Positions 7,898 through 16,729 of a stretch of DNA of 64,000 bases are shown here, piece after piece (positions within the stretch are counted from its first letter, which is position 1; the number at the start of each line of letters is the position of its first letter). Source of the DNA: an uncultured Eubacteriales bacterium (lineage in GTDB: Bacteria; Bacillota; Clostridia; Oscillospirales; Acutalibacteraceae); assembly GCA_934511365.1 (NCBI GenBank), contig CAKSWC010000011.1, positions 10,403 through 74,402 on the forward strand, written 5' to 3'. The notes under the pieces are model-generated. The model did not search any database. It was not told the origin of the DNA and saw nothing but the letters and a program-made list of their open reading frames with translations. The translations under genes were made by a program, and so were the position numbers.

Positions 7898-9472
7898 ATG
7901 ATGGAAAAAACAGGGAAAAGGAGCCTGCTCTCCTCGCTCAAAAGGCTCATTGGCGTTGAGGAGGGAACAAAGCTTGCGCCGATGCTCGGCTATAACTCCG
8001 CAATCTTTTTCACCGGCGGCGGAATGTATGTTATCTCGACCTATCTGATGCCGTTTTTAACGGACGTTGAAAAGCTTTCCCACGTTCAGTACGGCATGGT
8101 TGCAATGTTTTCCTGCATTTGTGACGCCGTTACGGATCCGCTCATGGGCATAATCACAGACAGAACGCGCAACAAACTCGGCCGCCACCGGCCATATCTG
8201 CGCTGGGGAGTTATTCCGGCCGTTATTGCGTACTTTTTGATGTGGAATTCGTTTGGAATTTCCGCTTCCGGAAACTCAACAAAAACAATGTGGTGGTATA
8301 TTTTTGCCTATATGCTTTATAAAACGGTTGCAACCTTCATCACCGTTCCGCACACGGCAATGCTTCCGCAGATTGCGCCGACATATAACCTGAGGACTCA
8401 GTTCAACGCGGTCAAAACCGTTCTTGACGCGGTTGCAAGCTATTCCTCGTTCGCCATTGCGGCAATGATCCTCGGCGGAATTGACGGAATTTTCAACACG
8501 CCGACCTTTTCTCCCGAGCATAGAAGCCGCTTTTTGATAATGGGCATTGTTCTGAGTCTTTGGACGTCGCTGCCGCTGCTTATTACATTCAAAACAACAA
8601 AGGAGGAAAGCTCAGAAAACCAGGTCAACGAACCGTTTGATTTCCATTCCTTTGTTTATCAGTACAAGTGGGTAATTAAAAACCGCGTTTTCAGGAAGTA
8701 TTTCATTTTCGGCTTTTTCATTCTTCTTGCGTCGGCCTTTTCCTCTCAGTGCTTTTATTACTACCTCAAGGCCGTTATTGACCAGCAGAAGAGCTATTCA
8801 ATGCTGGTGCTCGTCAGCGGAATCGGCGAAGCCGCAGGCTTTCTTCCGGCCTACTTCCTTTCAATCAAAAAGAGCAAACAGCTCCCGGCGAGGGTGTTTG
8901 TTCCGGTTGCGGCCGGTGCTCTTTTGCTTGCGTGGTGCACAAAATCGCTCGGCAACCCGGCAATAATCTTTATTGTTGAGTTTTTCTATGGTCTTGGTCT
9001 TGCCGGAATGGCGAGCGTTCAAAGCAATATTCTTCCCGACGTTACCGATGTTGACGAAATGCTCACCGGTCAGCGCAGAGAGGGCGTTATTTCAACATTT
9101 TCAACCTTTGTCAAAAAATTTGTCAGCGGCTTTGCGGCGCTCGGTGTTGGAAGCATCCTTTCCGCGTTCGGCTATAACACGGATCTGCCGGGGAACGCCC
9201 AAAGTCCGCGCGCGGTGTTCGGCGTTTCGGTCTGCTATACGATCGTTCCGGTCTGCTTCCTTGTTATGGCGTTTTTGGTTATCTGCACCTATAATCTCAC
9301 GCGCGAAAAGCACGCGCTTATCCGCGAAAAGATTGCTTTTAAGCATGAACACGGCTATGTTGAGCTGACGGACGGTGAAAAGGCAATGCTTGAAAACCTC
9401 TCCGGCGTTAAGTTTGAAGAGATGTGGCTTGGCGGCGCGGCGCAGAACGCCGAACAAGAAAGCAAATTATAA
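7898..9472 (+). CDS. GPH-family sugar:cation symporter (MFS)
   Basis: A 524-residue polytopic membrane protein of the glycoside-pentoside-hexuronide:cation symporter family (MelB/XylP/YicJ group). Family motifs are seen: LGYNSAIFFTGGGMYVISTYLMPFLTD near the start, then DAVTDPLMGIITDRTRNKLGRHRPYLRWG, the cytoplasmic loop signature, and a second-half counterpart near SNILPDVTDVDEMLTGQRREGVI. About twelve hydrophobic segments and a roughly 60-residue charged cytosolic tail are present. Substrate unknown. AAAGGAG eight bases upstream supports ATG 7898. It follows the papain-like gene by 5 bases. No glycosidase is adjacent. Confidence 0.88.
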   Translation: MMEKTGKRSLLSSLKRLIGVEEGTKLAPMLGYNSAIFFTGGGMYVISTYLMPFLTDVEKLSHVQYGMVAMFSCICDAVTDPLMGIITDRTRNKLGRHRPYLRWGVIPAVIAYFLMWNSFGISASGNSTKTMWWYIFAYMLYKTVATFITVPHTAMLPQIAPTYNLRTQFNAVKTVLDAVASYSSFAIAAMILGGIDGIFNTPTFSPEHRSRFLIMGIVLSLWTSLPLLITFKTTKEESSENQVNEPFDFHSFVYQYKWVIKNRVFRKYFIFGFFILLASAFSSQCFYYYLKAVIDQQKSYSMLVLVSGIGEAAGFLPAYFLSIKKSKQLPARVFVPVAAGALLLAWCTKSLGNPAIIFIVEFFYGLGLAGMASVQSNILPDVTDVDEMLTGQRREGVISTFSTFVKKFVSGFAALGVGSILSAFGYNTDLPGNAQSPRAVFGVSVCYTIVPVCFLVMAFLVICTYNLTREKHALIREKIAFKHEHGYVELTDGEKAMLENLSGVKFEEMWLGGAAQNAEQESKL

Positions 9473-9489
9473 TTAAATTGTATTTTCTG

Positions 9490-9519
9490 TTGACTTAAAG
9501 GGGCAAAATATACTATAAT
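9490..9519 (+). promoter_or_regulatory. Promoter of dlt-like operon
   Basis: TTGACT, 18 bases, TATAAT. The start would fall near 9526, leaving a roughly 70-base leader with a GCGCCG/CGGCGG hairpin (about 9534-9557). Confidence 0.7.
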
Positions 9520-9597
9520 TACACTACTTGTGTGCGCCGTTTTTTCCGGCGGTGCAGGAAAGTAACCGTTGATTGAATGGGAGTATGAAACTTCATT

Positions 9598-11118
9598 ATG
9601 ATTACCAATATTCTTGATTACCTTGAAAACAGCGTTTCGCTCTATCCGCAAAAGGTTGTTTTTTCAGACAGCAAAAAGGAGATCACCTATTCCGAACTTT
9701 ATAAAAACGCCGTTTGCGTTGCGTCTGCGCTGATTTCAAAGGGTATCCAAACCAAAGGGGCTGTTGTTGTTTTCATAGACAGGAACATTGAAAGCCTTGT
9801 TTCCTTTATGGGAACGGTGATGAGTGGAAACTTCTATGTTCCCGTTGACCGCTCTCTTCCGGCGCAGAGGGTCAAGCTTATTTTTGAAACGCTCAACCCG
9901 AAATGTGCAATAATTTTTCAAAAAGACAACAAAATGCTTGATGAAATCGGCTTCTCCGGTGAAAGGCTGCTTTTTGAGGAAGCTGTTTCTTTCCCGGCGA
10001 ATGAGGCGGAAATTCAAAAACGGCGCAGCCATGCCATTGACACCGACCCGCTTTATGCAATTTTTACCTCAGGTTCAACGGGTGTGCCCAAGGGCGTTCT
10101 TGTTTGCCACCGCTCGGTTGTTGACCTGATTGAAAACTTTGCGGAAACATTCTCTTTTGATTCAACCTGTGTTTTCGGCAATCAGGCGCCGTTTGATTTT
10201 GATGTTTCCGTCAAGGATATCTATTCCACGCTGCGCAACGGCGCAAGTATGCACGTTATCCCGAAGCTTTTCTTCTCCTTTCCCGGAAAGCTCATTGACT
10301 GCATAGGAGAAAGAAAAATCAACACAATTATCTGGGCAACCTCGGCGCTGCGCATTGTTGAAAACCTCAACGCTTTTGAAAAAAAGGTTCCCTTGTCGCT
10401 GAGGACGGTCATGTTCTCCGGTGAGGTTATGCCGAACAAGGTCCTCAATTATTGGCGCGAAAAGCTCCCGGAGGTTCATTTTGTCAATCTTTACGGCCCA
10501 ACGGAAATTACCTGCAACTGCCTTTATTATAAGGTTGACAGACCGTTCAAAAATGAGGATGCGCTGCCCATCGGCGTTCCGTTCAAAAACACGGACATTC
10601 TTCTTCTTGACGGCGACACGCTCATTGAAGAACCCGGCGTTAAGGGGGAAATCTGCGTCAGGGGAACGTCCCTTGCTCTCGGCTATTACAACAATGCGCA
10701 AAAAACGGCTGAGGCGTTTTGCCAAAATCCCTGCAACCCTTTCTATCCCGAGCTTATCTATCGCACGGGAGATCTTGCAAAATACGGCGAGGACGGCAAT
10801 CTTTACTTTGTTTCGCGCAAAGACTACCAGATTAAGCATATGGGACACAGGATTGAACTTTCGGAAATTGAAATCGCCGTCAATGCCCTTGAGTTTGTTG
10901 ACGCGGCGTGCTGCATATATGACACAGATGAGGAAAAGATTGTCCTTTTCTATCAGTCAAAAGAACCGTGCGACCGTGAGGTTGTTACCGAGGCCGGAAA
11001 AATCCTTCCAAAGTATATGCTCCCCAACAGGATGGTACACATGAACGCAATGCCTATGACAAAAAACGCGAAGATTGACCGAATCGCGTTGAAAAAGGAG
11101 TTCATTGACAATGACTGA
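9598..11118 (+). CDS. DltA-like amino acid adenylation enzyme
   Basis: A 506-residue AMP-forming adenylation domain. It activates a carboxylate (D-alanine in DltA) with ATP and loads it onto a carrier protein. Core motifs are all present: FTSGSTGVPKG (A3), NQAPFDFDVSVKDIY (closely DltA-like), FSGEVMP, LYGPTEITCNC (A5), LIYRTGD (A7), KDYQIKHMGHRIELSEIE (A8) and the C-terminal Lys in MTKNAKIDRIALKK. There is no condensation or thioesterase domain. It is first in a five-gene operon with a carrier protein, MBOAT and SGNH-like protein, which is the dltABCD logic; the substrate is probably D-Ala but is not proven. Confidence 0.8.
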   Translation: MITNILDYLENSVSLYPQKVVFSDSKKEITYSELYKNAVCVASALISKGIQTKGAVVVFIDRNIESLVSFMGTVMSGNFYVPVDRSLPAQRVKLIFETLNPKCAIIFQKDNKMLDEIGFSGERLLFEEAVSFPANEAEIQKRRSHAIDTDPLYAIFTSGSTGVPKGVLVCHRSVVDLIENFAETFSFDSTCVFGNQAPFDFDVSVKDIYSTLRNGASMHVIPKLFFSFPGKLIDCIGERKINTIIWATSALRIVENLNAFEKKVPLSLRTVMFSGEVMPNKVLNYWREKLPEVHFVNLYGPTEITCNCLYYKVDRPFKNEDALPIGVPFKNTDILLLDGDTLIEEPGVKGEICVRGTSLALGYYNNAQKTAEAFCQNPCNPFYPELIYRTGDLAKYGEDGNLYFVSRKDYQIKHMGHRIELSEIEIAVNALEFVDAACCIYDTDEEKIVLFYQSKEPCDREVVTEAGKILPKYMLPNRMVHMNAMPMTKNAKIDRIALKKEFIDND

Positions 11119-11944
11119 AATCCACTCGTTTGAAGAACACACGGAAATTATTAAAGCTTTCAGACAAGGGGAGATGCTGCGCTCCAACTGCTATATGCTT
11201 CCGGATGAAATTTACAGGCTTTGTTCTGAGGGCAGGATGTTCGCCGTTCAAAACGATGAATGGCTCTTTGTTCTCTGTGACTACGATGATTATTATTTGG
11301 CCTACTACTATTCTTTCTATTATTCAATGGGAGGAAGCGCAAAAGGACTTTTTGAAAGCACAAGGCTTTCAAAGCCCGTTCTGCTGGATGTGACGTTCCG
11401 CGGAAGAAGCGGAGACAGAGAAACGGTGAAGTCCTTCCTTTCCTGCGGATTGTTCAGCGAATATAAAACATACAAAAGGCTGATTCTTCAGCTCAAAAAG
11501 ACTGAGAGCGAGGCGCTCAAAACGGAAATTGCGCCCGGCTATGAACTCTCAAAGACCGCTGACTATGACGATGTTCTTTCCCTTTGGGAGAAAACACTTG
11601 ACGAAAAAAGCATCCCTCTTCCGAACAGACACGCTTTCATGCTTATTCAAAACAGCGGCTGCTTCTTTGCTCTCACGGATGAAAAAGGCAGTCTTGCCTG
11701 CGTTCTTGTCTTGAGCCGCAGAGGAAGGAACGCTACCATTGAACACGTTGCCTGTGCTCCGCAGCACAGAAGAAAGGGTCTTGCCGAAAGCCTCATTAAA
11801 ACCGTTCTTCAGTTTGCAGAGGATGACGGCATTTCAACCGTGAAACTTTGGGTGGACGAAAAGAATGTTCCGGCTCTCTCTCTTTATGAAAAGCTTGGCT
11901 TCCTTGATGAAAAAACACGAAGCGAGCAGTATATAAAAATATAA
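11111..11944 (+). CDS. GNAT-family N-acyltransferase in dlt-like operon
   Basis: A 277-residue protein whose C-terminal half is a GNAT domain: VLSRRGRNATIEHVACAP, the acyl-CoA loop QHRRKGLAESLI, then KLWVDEKNVPALSLYEKLGF. The N-terminal half is a divergent, aromatic-rich region (DDYYLAYYYSFYYS), possibly a degenerate GNAT repeat. The ATG at 11111 overlaps the end of the adenylation gene (ATGAC/TGA), with AAGGAG 10 bases upstream; a TTG at 11105 is too close to that site. Canonical dlt operons lack such a gene, so it may acylate the loaded amino acid, the carrier or the acceptor polymer. Substrate unknown. Confidence 0.8.
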   Translation: MTEIHSFEEHTEIIKAFRQGEMLRSNCYMLPDEIYRLCSEGRMFAVQNDEWLFVLCDYDDYYLAYYYSFYYSMGGSAKGLFESTRLSKPVLLDVTFRGRSGDRETVKSFLSCGLFSEYKTYKRLILQLKKTESEALKTEIAPGYELSKTADYDDVLSLWEKTLDEKSIPLPNRHAFMLIQNSGCFFALTDEKGSLACVLVLSRRGRNATIEHVACAPQHRRKGLAESLIKTVLQFAEDDGISTVKLWVDEKNVPALSLYEKLGFLDEKTRSEQYIKI

Positions 11945-12004
11945 GCAATCTAATCAACAAAATCACTGCCGCAGCGCGGCAAAGTAAAAGGAGTTAACGA
12001 CAAA

Positions 12005-12238
12005 ATGAAAATTAAAGAAACACTTTTGAGCATCTTAAACGACCTTCATCCGGAAATTGATTTTGAAAACGAGGACGCACTTGTTACCAACGGTGTTCTT
12101 GACTCGTTTGACATTGTTTCCCTTGTTGCGGAAATCAATTCGGAGTTTGATATCACAGTCGGCATTGACGAGCTTGAGCCGGAGAATTTTGACTCCGTTG
12201 ACGCAATGGTCAAGCTTGTTGAATCGCTTCTTGACTGA
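12005..12238 (+). CDS. Acyl/D-alanyl carrier protein (DltC-like)
   Basis: A 77-residue acidic four-helix carrier protein. The phosphopantetheine attachment Ser lies in GVLDSFDIVSLVAEI (residue 34). Length and sequence match DltC-type carriers (about 78 aa), which accept the aminoacyl group from DltA and present it to the membrane acyltransferase. AAAGGAG upstream supports the ATG. It lies 60 bases after the GNAT gene and 115 bases before the MBOAT gene, with GC-rich hairpins in the second gap that could stabilise or attenuate the message. Confidence 0.85.
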   Translation: MKIKETLLSILNDLHPEIDFENEDALVTNGVLDSFDIVSLVAEINSEFDITVGIDELEPENFDSVDAMVKLVESLLD

Positions 12239-12245
12239 TTTTTGC

Positions 12246-12342
12246 CTGCGCCGCCTTTAAGGCGGCGTTCTGCCTCATAAACGGCGCTCTTTTGCCGGAA
12301 ACTTGAATACATAATGAAAGGACAAGGCGGTTTTTCCGCCCC
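12246..12342 (+). promoter_or_regulatory. Two hairpins between carrier and MBOAT genes
   Basis: GCCGCC-TTTA-GGCGGC at about 12249-12267 and GGCGG-TTTTT-CCGCC at about 12326-12341. Neither is followed by a long T run, so they are more likely internal stability or attenuation elements than terminators. Confidence 0.4.
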
Positions 12343-12353
12343 ACCGGAAATTT

Positions 12354-13949
12354 ATGACGCTGATATCATTGGATTTTGCCCTTTTGTGGCTTGTAACGGG
12401 CATTCTTTACTATGCCTTTCCGCTGAAAAAGCGGTGGACTGTTCTTCTTGGTTCGAGCCTTGTTTTTTACTTCATAGGCGGAATATCCACCGGATACTTC
12501 ATGCTGCTCACAACGGTCTGCATCTGGCTTGTTGCCCTTTGGCTCGATAAGCATAACAACATTCAAAAAGCGTATCTTGCCGCTCATCCCGAACTTACGC
12601 GCGATGAAAAAAAGCAGTACCGCCTTTCTGTTCAGCATAAAAAGCGCCTCATTCTTGCGCTCGGCCTTGTTGTCTGCTTTGGCTTCCTTGTTTTTCTGAA
12701 GTATTTCAACTTCCTTTCAGGACAGGCTTTTTCAATTCTTCACCTTTTCGGTGTCAAGGCCGCCGCGCCGAAAATCAACCTTGCTCTGCCGCTCGGAATT
12801 TCGTTTTATACTCTCCAGGCCACGAGCTATATCATTGATGTTTACAGAGGAAAGCTTGCGGCGGAAAAAAATCCGGCAAAGATTGCGCTTTTTGTCTGCT
12901 TCTTTCCTCAAATTATTCAAGGCCCCATCGGACGTTACGGCGCGCTTGCACCGCAGCTTTTTGAGGGCAACCGCTTTGACCCGGTGAAGTTCCGCCACGG
13001 TCTTGAGCTTGCGCTTTGGGGCGTTATCAAAAAGCTCACCATTGCGGAATATATCGGCCTCATTGCAGACAATGTTTTTGATAATTACACCCAGTATACT
13101 GGCTTTGTAATTTTCCTCGGTTCGGTTGCATACGGCTTTCAGGTCTATGCGGACTTCTCCGGCGGAATGGACATCATCTCCGGTATTGCCGAAACATTCG
13201 GAATTGAAATGGCGGTCAATTTTGAGCGCCCGTATTTTGCCCGTTCGATTGCGGAGTTCTGGCGCCGCTGGCATATCACGCTCGGCGCGTGGATGCGCGA
13301 TTACATTTTTTATCCGCTCTCGCTTTCAAAGGCGTTTGCAAAAATGGGCAAAAAGACAAAAAAGGTTTTTGGAACATATATCGGAAAAATGCTTCCAACC
13401 TTCCTTGCCTCGTTCATCTCTTTCATGCTTGTTGGAATCTGGCACGGCTCAAGCTGGAAATACATCGCTTACGGCCTCTGGAACAGCGTTATCATAACGG
13501 GAAGCATTCTTCTTGATCCGGTGTATAAAAAGGTCATTGAGAGGCTGAAAATCAACACTGACGCGTTTTCATGGAAGCTTTTCCAAATTCTCAGGACGTT
13601 TTTCCTTGTCAGCATCGGAAGAATCTTTTCAAGGGCGGCGTCGCTCAGAATTTCGCTTTCAATGCTCAAAAGAATGTTCAGCGAGTTCAATCCCTGGATT
13701 TTTACGGACGGAACGGTGCTGAACCTTGGCGCTTCCGGAAAGCAGCTGGTTTTGATTTTTGTAATGCTTCTTGTTCTTCTTGTTGTCGGAATCATGCAGG
13801 AAAGCGGAATGAAGCTTCGTAAAAAGCTTGACGAACAGAATATGCTCTTCCGCTGGATATTCATCATTGCCGCCGTCTGCTTTGTTCTTATCTATGGCGC
13901 ATACGGTGGTGACTTCAACGCTTCCGACTTTGTTTATCAGCAGTTCTGA
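12354..13949 (+). CDS. MBOAT-family membrane O-acyltransferase (DltB-like)
   Basis: A 531-residue polytopic protein of the MBOAT family (DltB/AlgI). About ten to twelve membrane segments are visible. The conserved region LPLGISFYTLQATSYIIDVYRG, FFPQIIQGPIGRY, ADFSGGMDIISGIAETFGIE, RPYFARSIAEFWRRWHITLGAWMRDYIFYPL and the catalytic His in MLVGIWHGSSWKYI are intact. It should move the acyl/aminoacyl group from the carrier protein across the membrane. The ribosome site before ATG 12354 is weak (CCGGAAA), and a shorter translated frame starting at 12314 could couple translation. Confidence 0.85.
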   Translation: MTLISLDFALLWLVTGILYYAFPLKKRWTVLLGSSLVFYFIGGISTGYFMLLTTVCIWLVALWLDKHNNIQKAYLAAHPELTRDEKKQYRLSVQHKKRLILALGLVVCFGFLVFLKYFNFLSGQAFSILHLFGVKAAAPKINLALPLGISFYTLQATSYIIDVYRGKLAAEKNPAKIALFVCFFPQIIQGPIGRYGALAPQLFEGNRFDPVKFRHGLELALWGVIKKLTIAEYIGLIADNVFDNYTQYTGFVIFLGSVAYGFQVYADFSGGMDIISGIAETFGIEMAVNFERPYFARSIAEFWRRWHITLGAWMRDYIFYPLSLSKAFAKMGKKTKKVFGTYIGKMLPTFLASFISFMLVGIWHGSSWKYIAYGLWNSVIITGSILLDPVYKKVIERLKINTDAFSWKLFQILRTFFLVSIGRIFSRAASLRISLSMLKRMFSEFNPWIFTDGTVLNLGASGKQLVLIFVMLLVLLVVGIMQESGMKLRKKLDEQNMLFRWIFIIAAVCFVLIYGAYGGDFNASDFVYQQF

Positions 13950-13981
13950 TAAATTCTTTAGAAAGGAAAAACACGGATTTT

Positions 13982-15112
13982 GTGTTATATTTTCCCGTGT
14001 TTCATATATTGCTTATGAAAAACAAAAAATGGCTCAGAGTTGTTGCGTTCCTGCTCATTCTTGTTCTTTCGGTGGGATATGTTGCCGCGCGGTATGACTA
14101 TCCGCCGAACCACGACACGCGCAGCCTTGCGGCGTTTGCCGAGTTTGAAAAAAACACTGTTGACGGCGTTGCGCTCGGAACAAGTGTTGTGAAATACGGC
14201 TTTGTTCCAACTGCGGCGTATGAGCAGTCGGGCGTTGCGGTTGGCCTTCTTGCAACCTCGCTCCAGCCGTTCGGCGCAACAATTCCGCTTCTGAAATATG
14301 CAAAGAAGACCCAGAACATTAAGTTTGCAATCATTGATGTTCACGGTCTGCGCTCCGCGGCGGTTAAAAACAGCGTCAATCCAACCAAGATTCAAAATCT
14401 TTATCTGAACATTCCCGGCCGCATTGAGGGCTATAAAGTTATGTTTGGCCTTTTTGACTATGCCGACAGGGTCTATGATTACTACGGAAATCCGGTGGAC
14501 GAAAAACAAACGGTTGACAAAAGCGAGGCTTATTGGTACGCTCCGCTCATTGCTTTCCATTCACGCTGGAAGGACGGACTTGTTAAAAAGGACTTCAAAA
14601 AGCCGCACACAACCTATCTCGGCGCCTATGACGTTAAATCAAGAGTTTTTGCAACAATGGACTGCTCGCCGTATTATTACTGCTGGGACTATGAAGTCAG
14701 CGATATTGATGACTTCCAGAAAAACGAGCTGAAGCTGTTGTTTGAATATCTTGAAGAAAACAACATTGAGCCTTTGTTCATTAATATGCCCTCGTTCAGA
14801 GACAAGGATGAACAGCAGGAGAATGCCTCGCTCATTGCGTACTGCCAAAAGCAGGGCTATAAGGCGATTGATTTTTGCACGCGGGAAATGCTCACGGAGC
14901 TTTCCATTGACCCGAAAACGGATTTTCTCAACCGCGGCCACCTCAATTCAAAAGGCTCGGTCAAGTTTTCAAAGTATATTGCAAAGTACCTCACCGAAAA
15001 CGGCTTTTCCGCTCCCGACCACAGAGGACAGGACAGCTATAAGGTCTGGGATGAACAGGCTGAAAAATATAACAAGTTTTATGAAAAAGGCTGGAAGAAT
15101 GCCCAAAAATGA
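13982..15112 (+). CDS. Membrane-anchored SGNH-like protein (DltD/AlgX-like)
   Basis: A protein of about 365-376 residues with one N-terminal membrane anchor (WLRVVAFLLILVLSVGYVAA) and an extracytoplasmic domain resembling the SGNH-hydrolase-like partners of MBOATs: DGVALGTSVVKYGF near the start (GDS-like block I position), LFINMPSFRDKDEQQ, and a late DFLNRGHLNSKGSVKFSKYIAKYL block carrying the Asp/His pair. It probably completes transfer of the acyl group to a wall or surface polymer. Start uncertain: GTG 13982 has AAGGA 14 bases upstream, while ATG 14015 lacks an upstream site but starts right before the anchor. Last gene of the operon. Confidence 0.72.
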   Translation: MLYFPVFHILLMKNKKWLRVVAFLLILVLSVGYVAARYDYPPNHDTRSLAAFAEFEKNTVDGVALGTSVVKYGFVPTAAYEQSGVAVGLLATSLQPFGATIPLLKYAKKTQNIKFAIIDVHGLRSAAVKNSVNPTKIQNLYLNIPGRIEGYKVMFGLFDYADRVYDYYGNPVDEKQTVDKSEAYWYAPLIAFHSRWKDGLVKKDFKKPHTTYLGAYDVKSRVFATMDCSPYYYCWDYEVSDIDDFQKNELKLLFEYLEENNIEPLFINMPSFRDKDEQQENASLIAYCQKQGYKAIDFCTREMLTELSIDPKTDFLNRGHLNSKGSVKFSKYIAKYLTENGFSAPDHRGQDSYKVWDEQAEKYNKFYEKGWKNAQK

Positions 15113-15199
15113 TTATTTGGAAAATTCGACCGAACAGCGGAGAATTCCTTATAATTGTTTACAATCCTGACTCAATTAACGGAAAAAGTTCACAGTCGA

Positions 15200-15228
15200 T
15201 TGACAATGCGGCGTTCACTTGCTAAAAT
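15200..15228 (+). promoter_or_regulatory. Promoter of lipid kinase gene
   Basis: TTGACA, 17 bases ending in TGC, TAAAAT (extended -10). About 70 bases before the ATG at 15298. Confidence 0.72.
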
Positions 15229-15297
15229 GAACCTGCAAGGGTAAGATAATATACTTTTGTCTGCATTTTTAAGTTCGGCTATGTCGGAGGTGTTAGT

Positions 15298-16254
15298 ATG
15301 GGTAACGAAAAGAAAAAGGTTCTTCTGATTGTCAATCCCTGCGCGGGAAGGACAAAGCTCAGGCCTTCTGTTGAGCAGATTCTTGAAAAGTTCTCGCAGG
15401 ATGATTATGAATTTACCGTTCAGACAACAACCTGCCGCGGAGACGCAACGAGCATTGTTAAAAACAACGGTGAAGGAATGGATTTCGTTATCTCCTGCGG
15501 CGGCGACGGAACGCTGAACGAAACGATAAACGGCGTTATGGATATGCTGCACCGCATTCCGATAGGATATGTTCCGATAGGCTCAACGAATGATCTGGCA
15601 ACAACGCTCGGCATCCCGACCGATATAAAAAAGGCCGCCGCCGTTATTGAGGCCGGAAACACGAACAGCTATGATATCGGCCTTTTCAACAACAGATATT
15701 TTTCATATATTGCGGCGTTCGGCGCGGCAACGCGGGCCTCATATGCAACAAGCCAGAAGATGAAGAACCGCTTCGGCCATGTTGCCTACATTTTCAGCGG
15801 CTTCAAGGAATGGAAGAACATGAAGCCCGTTCATATGAGGGTTGAATATGACGGCGGTGTTATTGAGGATGATTTTTCCTTCGGCGCGGTTTCAAACTCA
15901 ACCTCCGTTGCCGGAGTTTTCAAGTTTAATGTCAATGACGTCAAGCTCAACGACGGTCTGTTTGAAATTCTCCTTGTCCGCAGAATACGGCCGATTACCG
16001 CACCGGCAATGCTCGGAAAGGTTATCAGACACGAATATGACGGAAAGCACATTGTTTTCCTCAGGACGAGCAAGGCGAGGTTCATTTCAAACGAGGAGGT
16101 TCCGTGGACTCTTGACGGCGAATACGGCGGAGCGCCGAAAACCGCAATGATTCACGTTCTTTCAAAGGCCGTTGAGCTTTGCTCACCGGAAAACCCGCTG
16201 TTTGAAAAGGACGCCGTTTCCGGCGAAAATCCCGTCATAAGCGCTCTTGACTGA
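15298..16254 (+). CDS. Diacylglycerol kinase-type lipid kinase
   Basis: A 318-residue member of the DAGK catalytic family (DgkB/YegS). The N-terminal LIVNPCAGRTKLRP and the ATP-binding signature ISCGGDGTLNETINGVM are clear, followed by IGYVPIGSTNDLATTLGIP, a second family block. The C-terminal beta-sandwich includes TLDGEYGGAPKT. It phosphorylates diacylglycerol or a related lipid at the membrane surface and recycles lipid released by polymer synthesis. GGAGG lies seven bases before the ATG. It has its own promoter and is not co-transcribed with the dlt-like operon, although recycling of diacylglycerol from teichoic acid synthesis would fit. Confidence 0.88.
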   Translation: MGNEKKKVLLIVNPCAGRTKLRPSVEQILEKFSQDDYEFTVQTTTCRGDATSIVKNNGEGMDFVISCGGDGTLNETINGVMDMLHRIPIGYVPIGSTNDLATTLGIPTDIKKAAAVIEAGNTNSYDIGLFNNRYFSYIAAFGAATRASYATSQKMKNRFGHVAYIFSGFKEWKNMKPVHMRVEYDGGVIEDDFSFGAVSNSTSVAGVFKFNVNDVKLNDGLFEILLVRRIRPITAPAMLGKVIRHEYDGKHIVFLRTSKARFISNEEVPWTLDGEYGGAPKTAMIHVLSKAVELCSPENPLFEKDAVSGENPVISALD

Positions 16255-16364
16255 GGAATAAAAGGTGTTTTTTGCGCTTGTTTTTCAAATTCAAAAAATT
16301 CAGACAAATAATGTACGGCGTATTACAACCTTTTCCTAATCGTTAAAATTTTTTGAATAAATTG

Positions 16365-16393
16365 TTGACAAAATCCGGGACATGATATATAAT
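16365..16393 (+). promoter_or_regulatory. Consensus promoter of 35-aa peptide gene
   Basis: Perfect TTGACA, 17 bases, perfect TATAAT; 50 bases upstream of the peptide ATG. One of the strongest promoters in the window. Confidence 0.85.
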
Positions 16394-16442
16394 AGGCAAT
16401 GGAAAGATGTATCAGTGCTTACCGGCGAAGGAGGACAACAGC

Positions 16443-16550
16443 ATGGATAACGGCTTCACGGCTTACATTCAGATGTTCATTGATTTTATTTTGAAGATTA
16501 TTGCTCTTTTTAAATCAAATGAAAATACTGAATCCAACAAAAAGAAATGA
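16443..16550 (+). CDS. 35-residue amphipathic peptide
   Basis: A short gene encoding 35 residues: an aromatic/hydrophobic helix (AYIQMFIDFILKIIALF, residues 7-23) followed by a polar, lysine-ended tail (SNENTESNKKK). It has a consensus promoter, a near-perfect ribosome site (GAAGGAGG, spacing about 8) and a terminator immediately after the stop, so it is a real, probably highly expressed, monocistronic gene. The family is not recognised. The shape fits a small membrane-associated regulator, a phenol-soluble-modulin-like peptide or a toxin. No antisense promoter was seen. Confidence 0.7.
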   Translation: MDNGFTAYIQMFIDFILKIIALFKSNENTESNKKK

Positions 16551-16587
16551 AATAAGTCTCCGATTTTTTCGGAGACTTATTTTTTTG
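16551..16587 (+). terminator. Terminator of 35-aa peptide gene
   Basis: AATAAGTCTCCGA/TCGGAGACTTATT stem followed by seven Ts, starting right at the stop codon. Confidence 0.9.
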
Positions 16588-16683
16588 GCTTGGAAGCGTT
16601 TGCTGACTTAACCATAAAATTTTCTCTCCGGCCGACTGGCTTTGACGGTTTTCAACAAAAATGAGTTATTTTGCGTTTTACCC

Positions 16684-16712
16684 TTTACTTTTTTTTAAAC
16701 GTGTGGTATAGT
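16684..16712 (+). promoter_or_regulatory. Promoter of pyrR-uraA operon
   Basis: TTTACT, 17 bases, TATAGT. The transcript would start just upstream of the PyrR leader. Confidence 0.72.
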
Positions 16713-16729
16713 CTACAAAACAAATCTTT

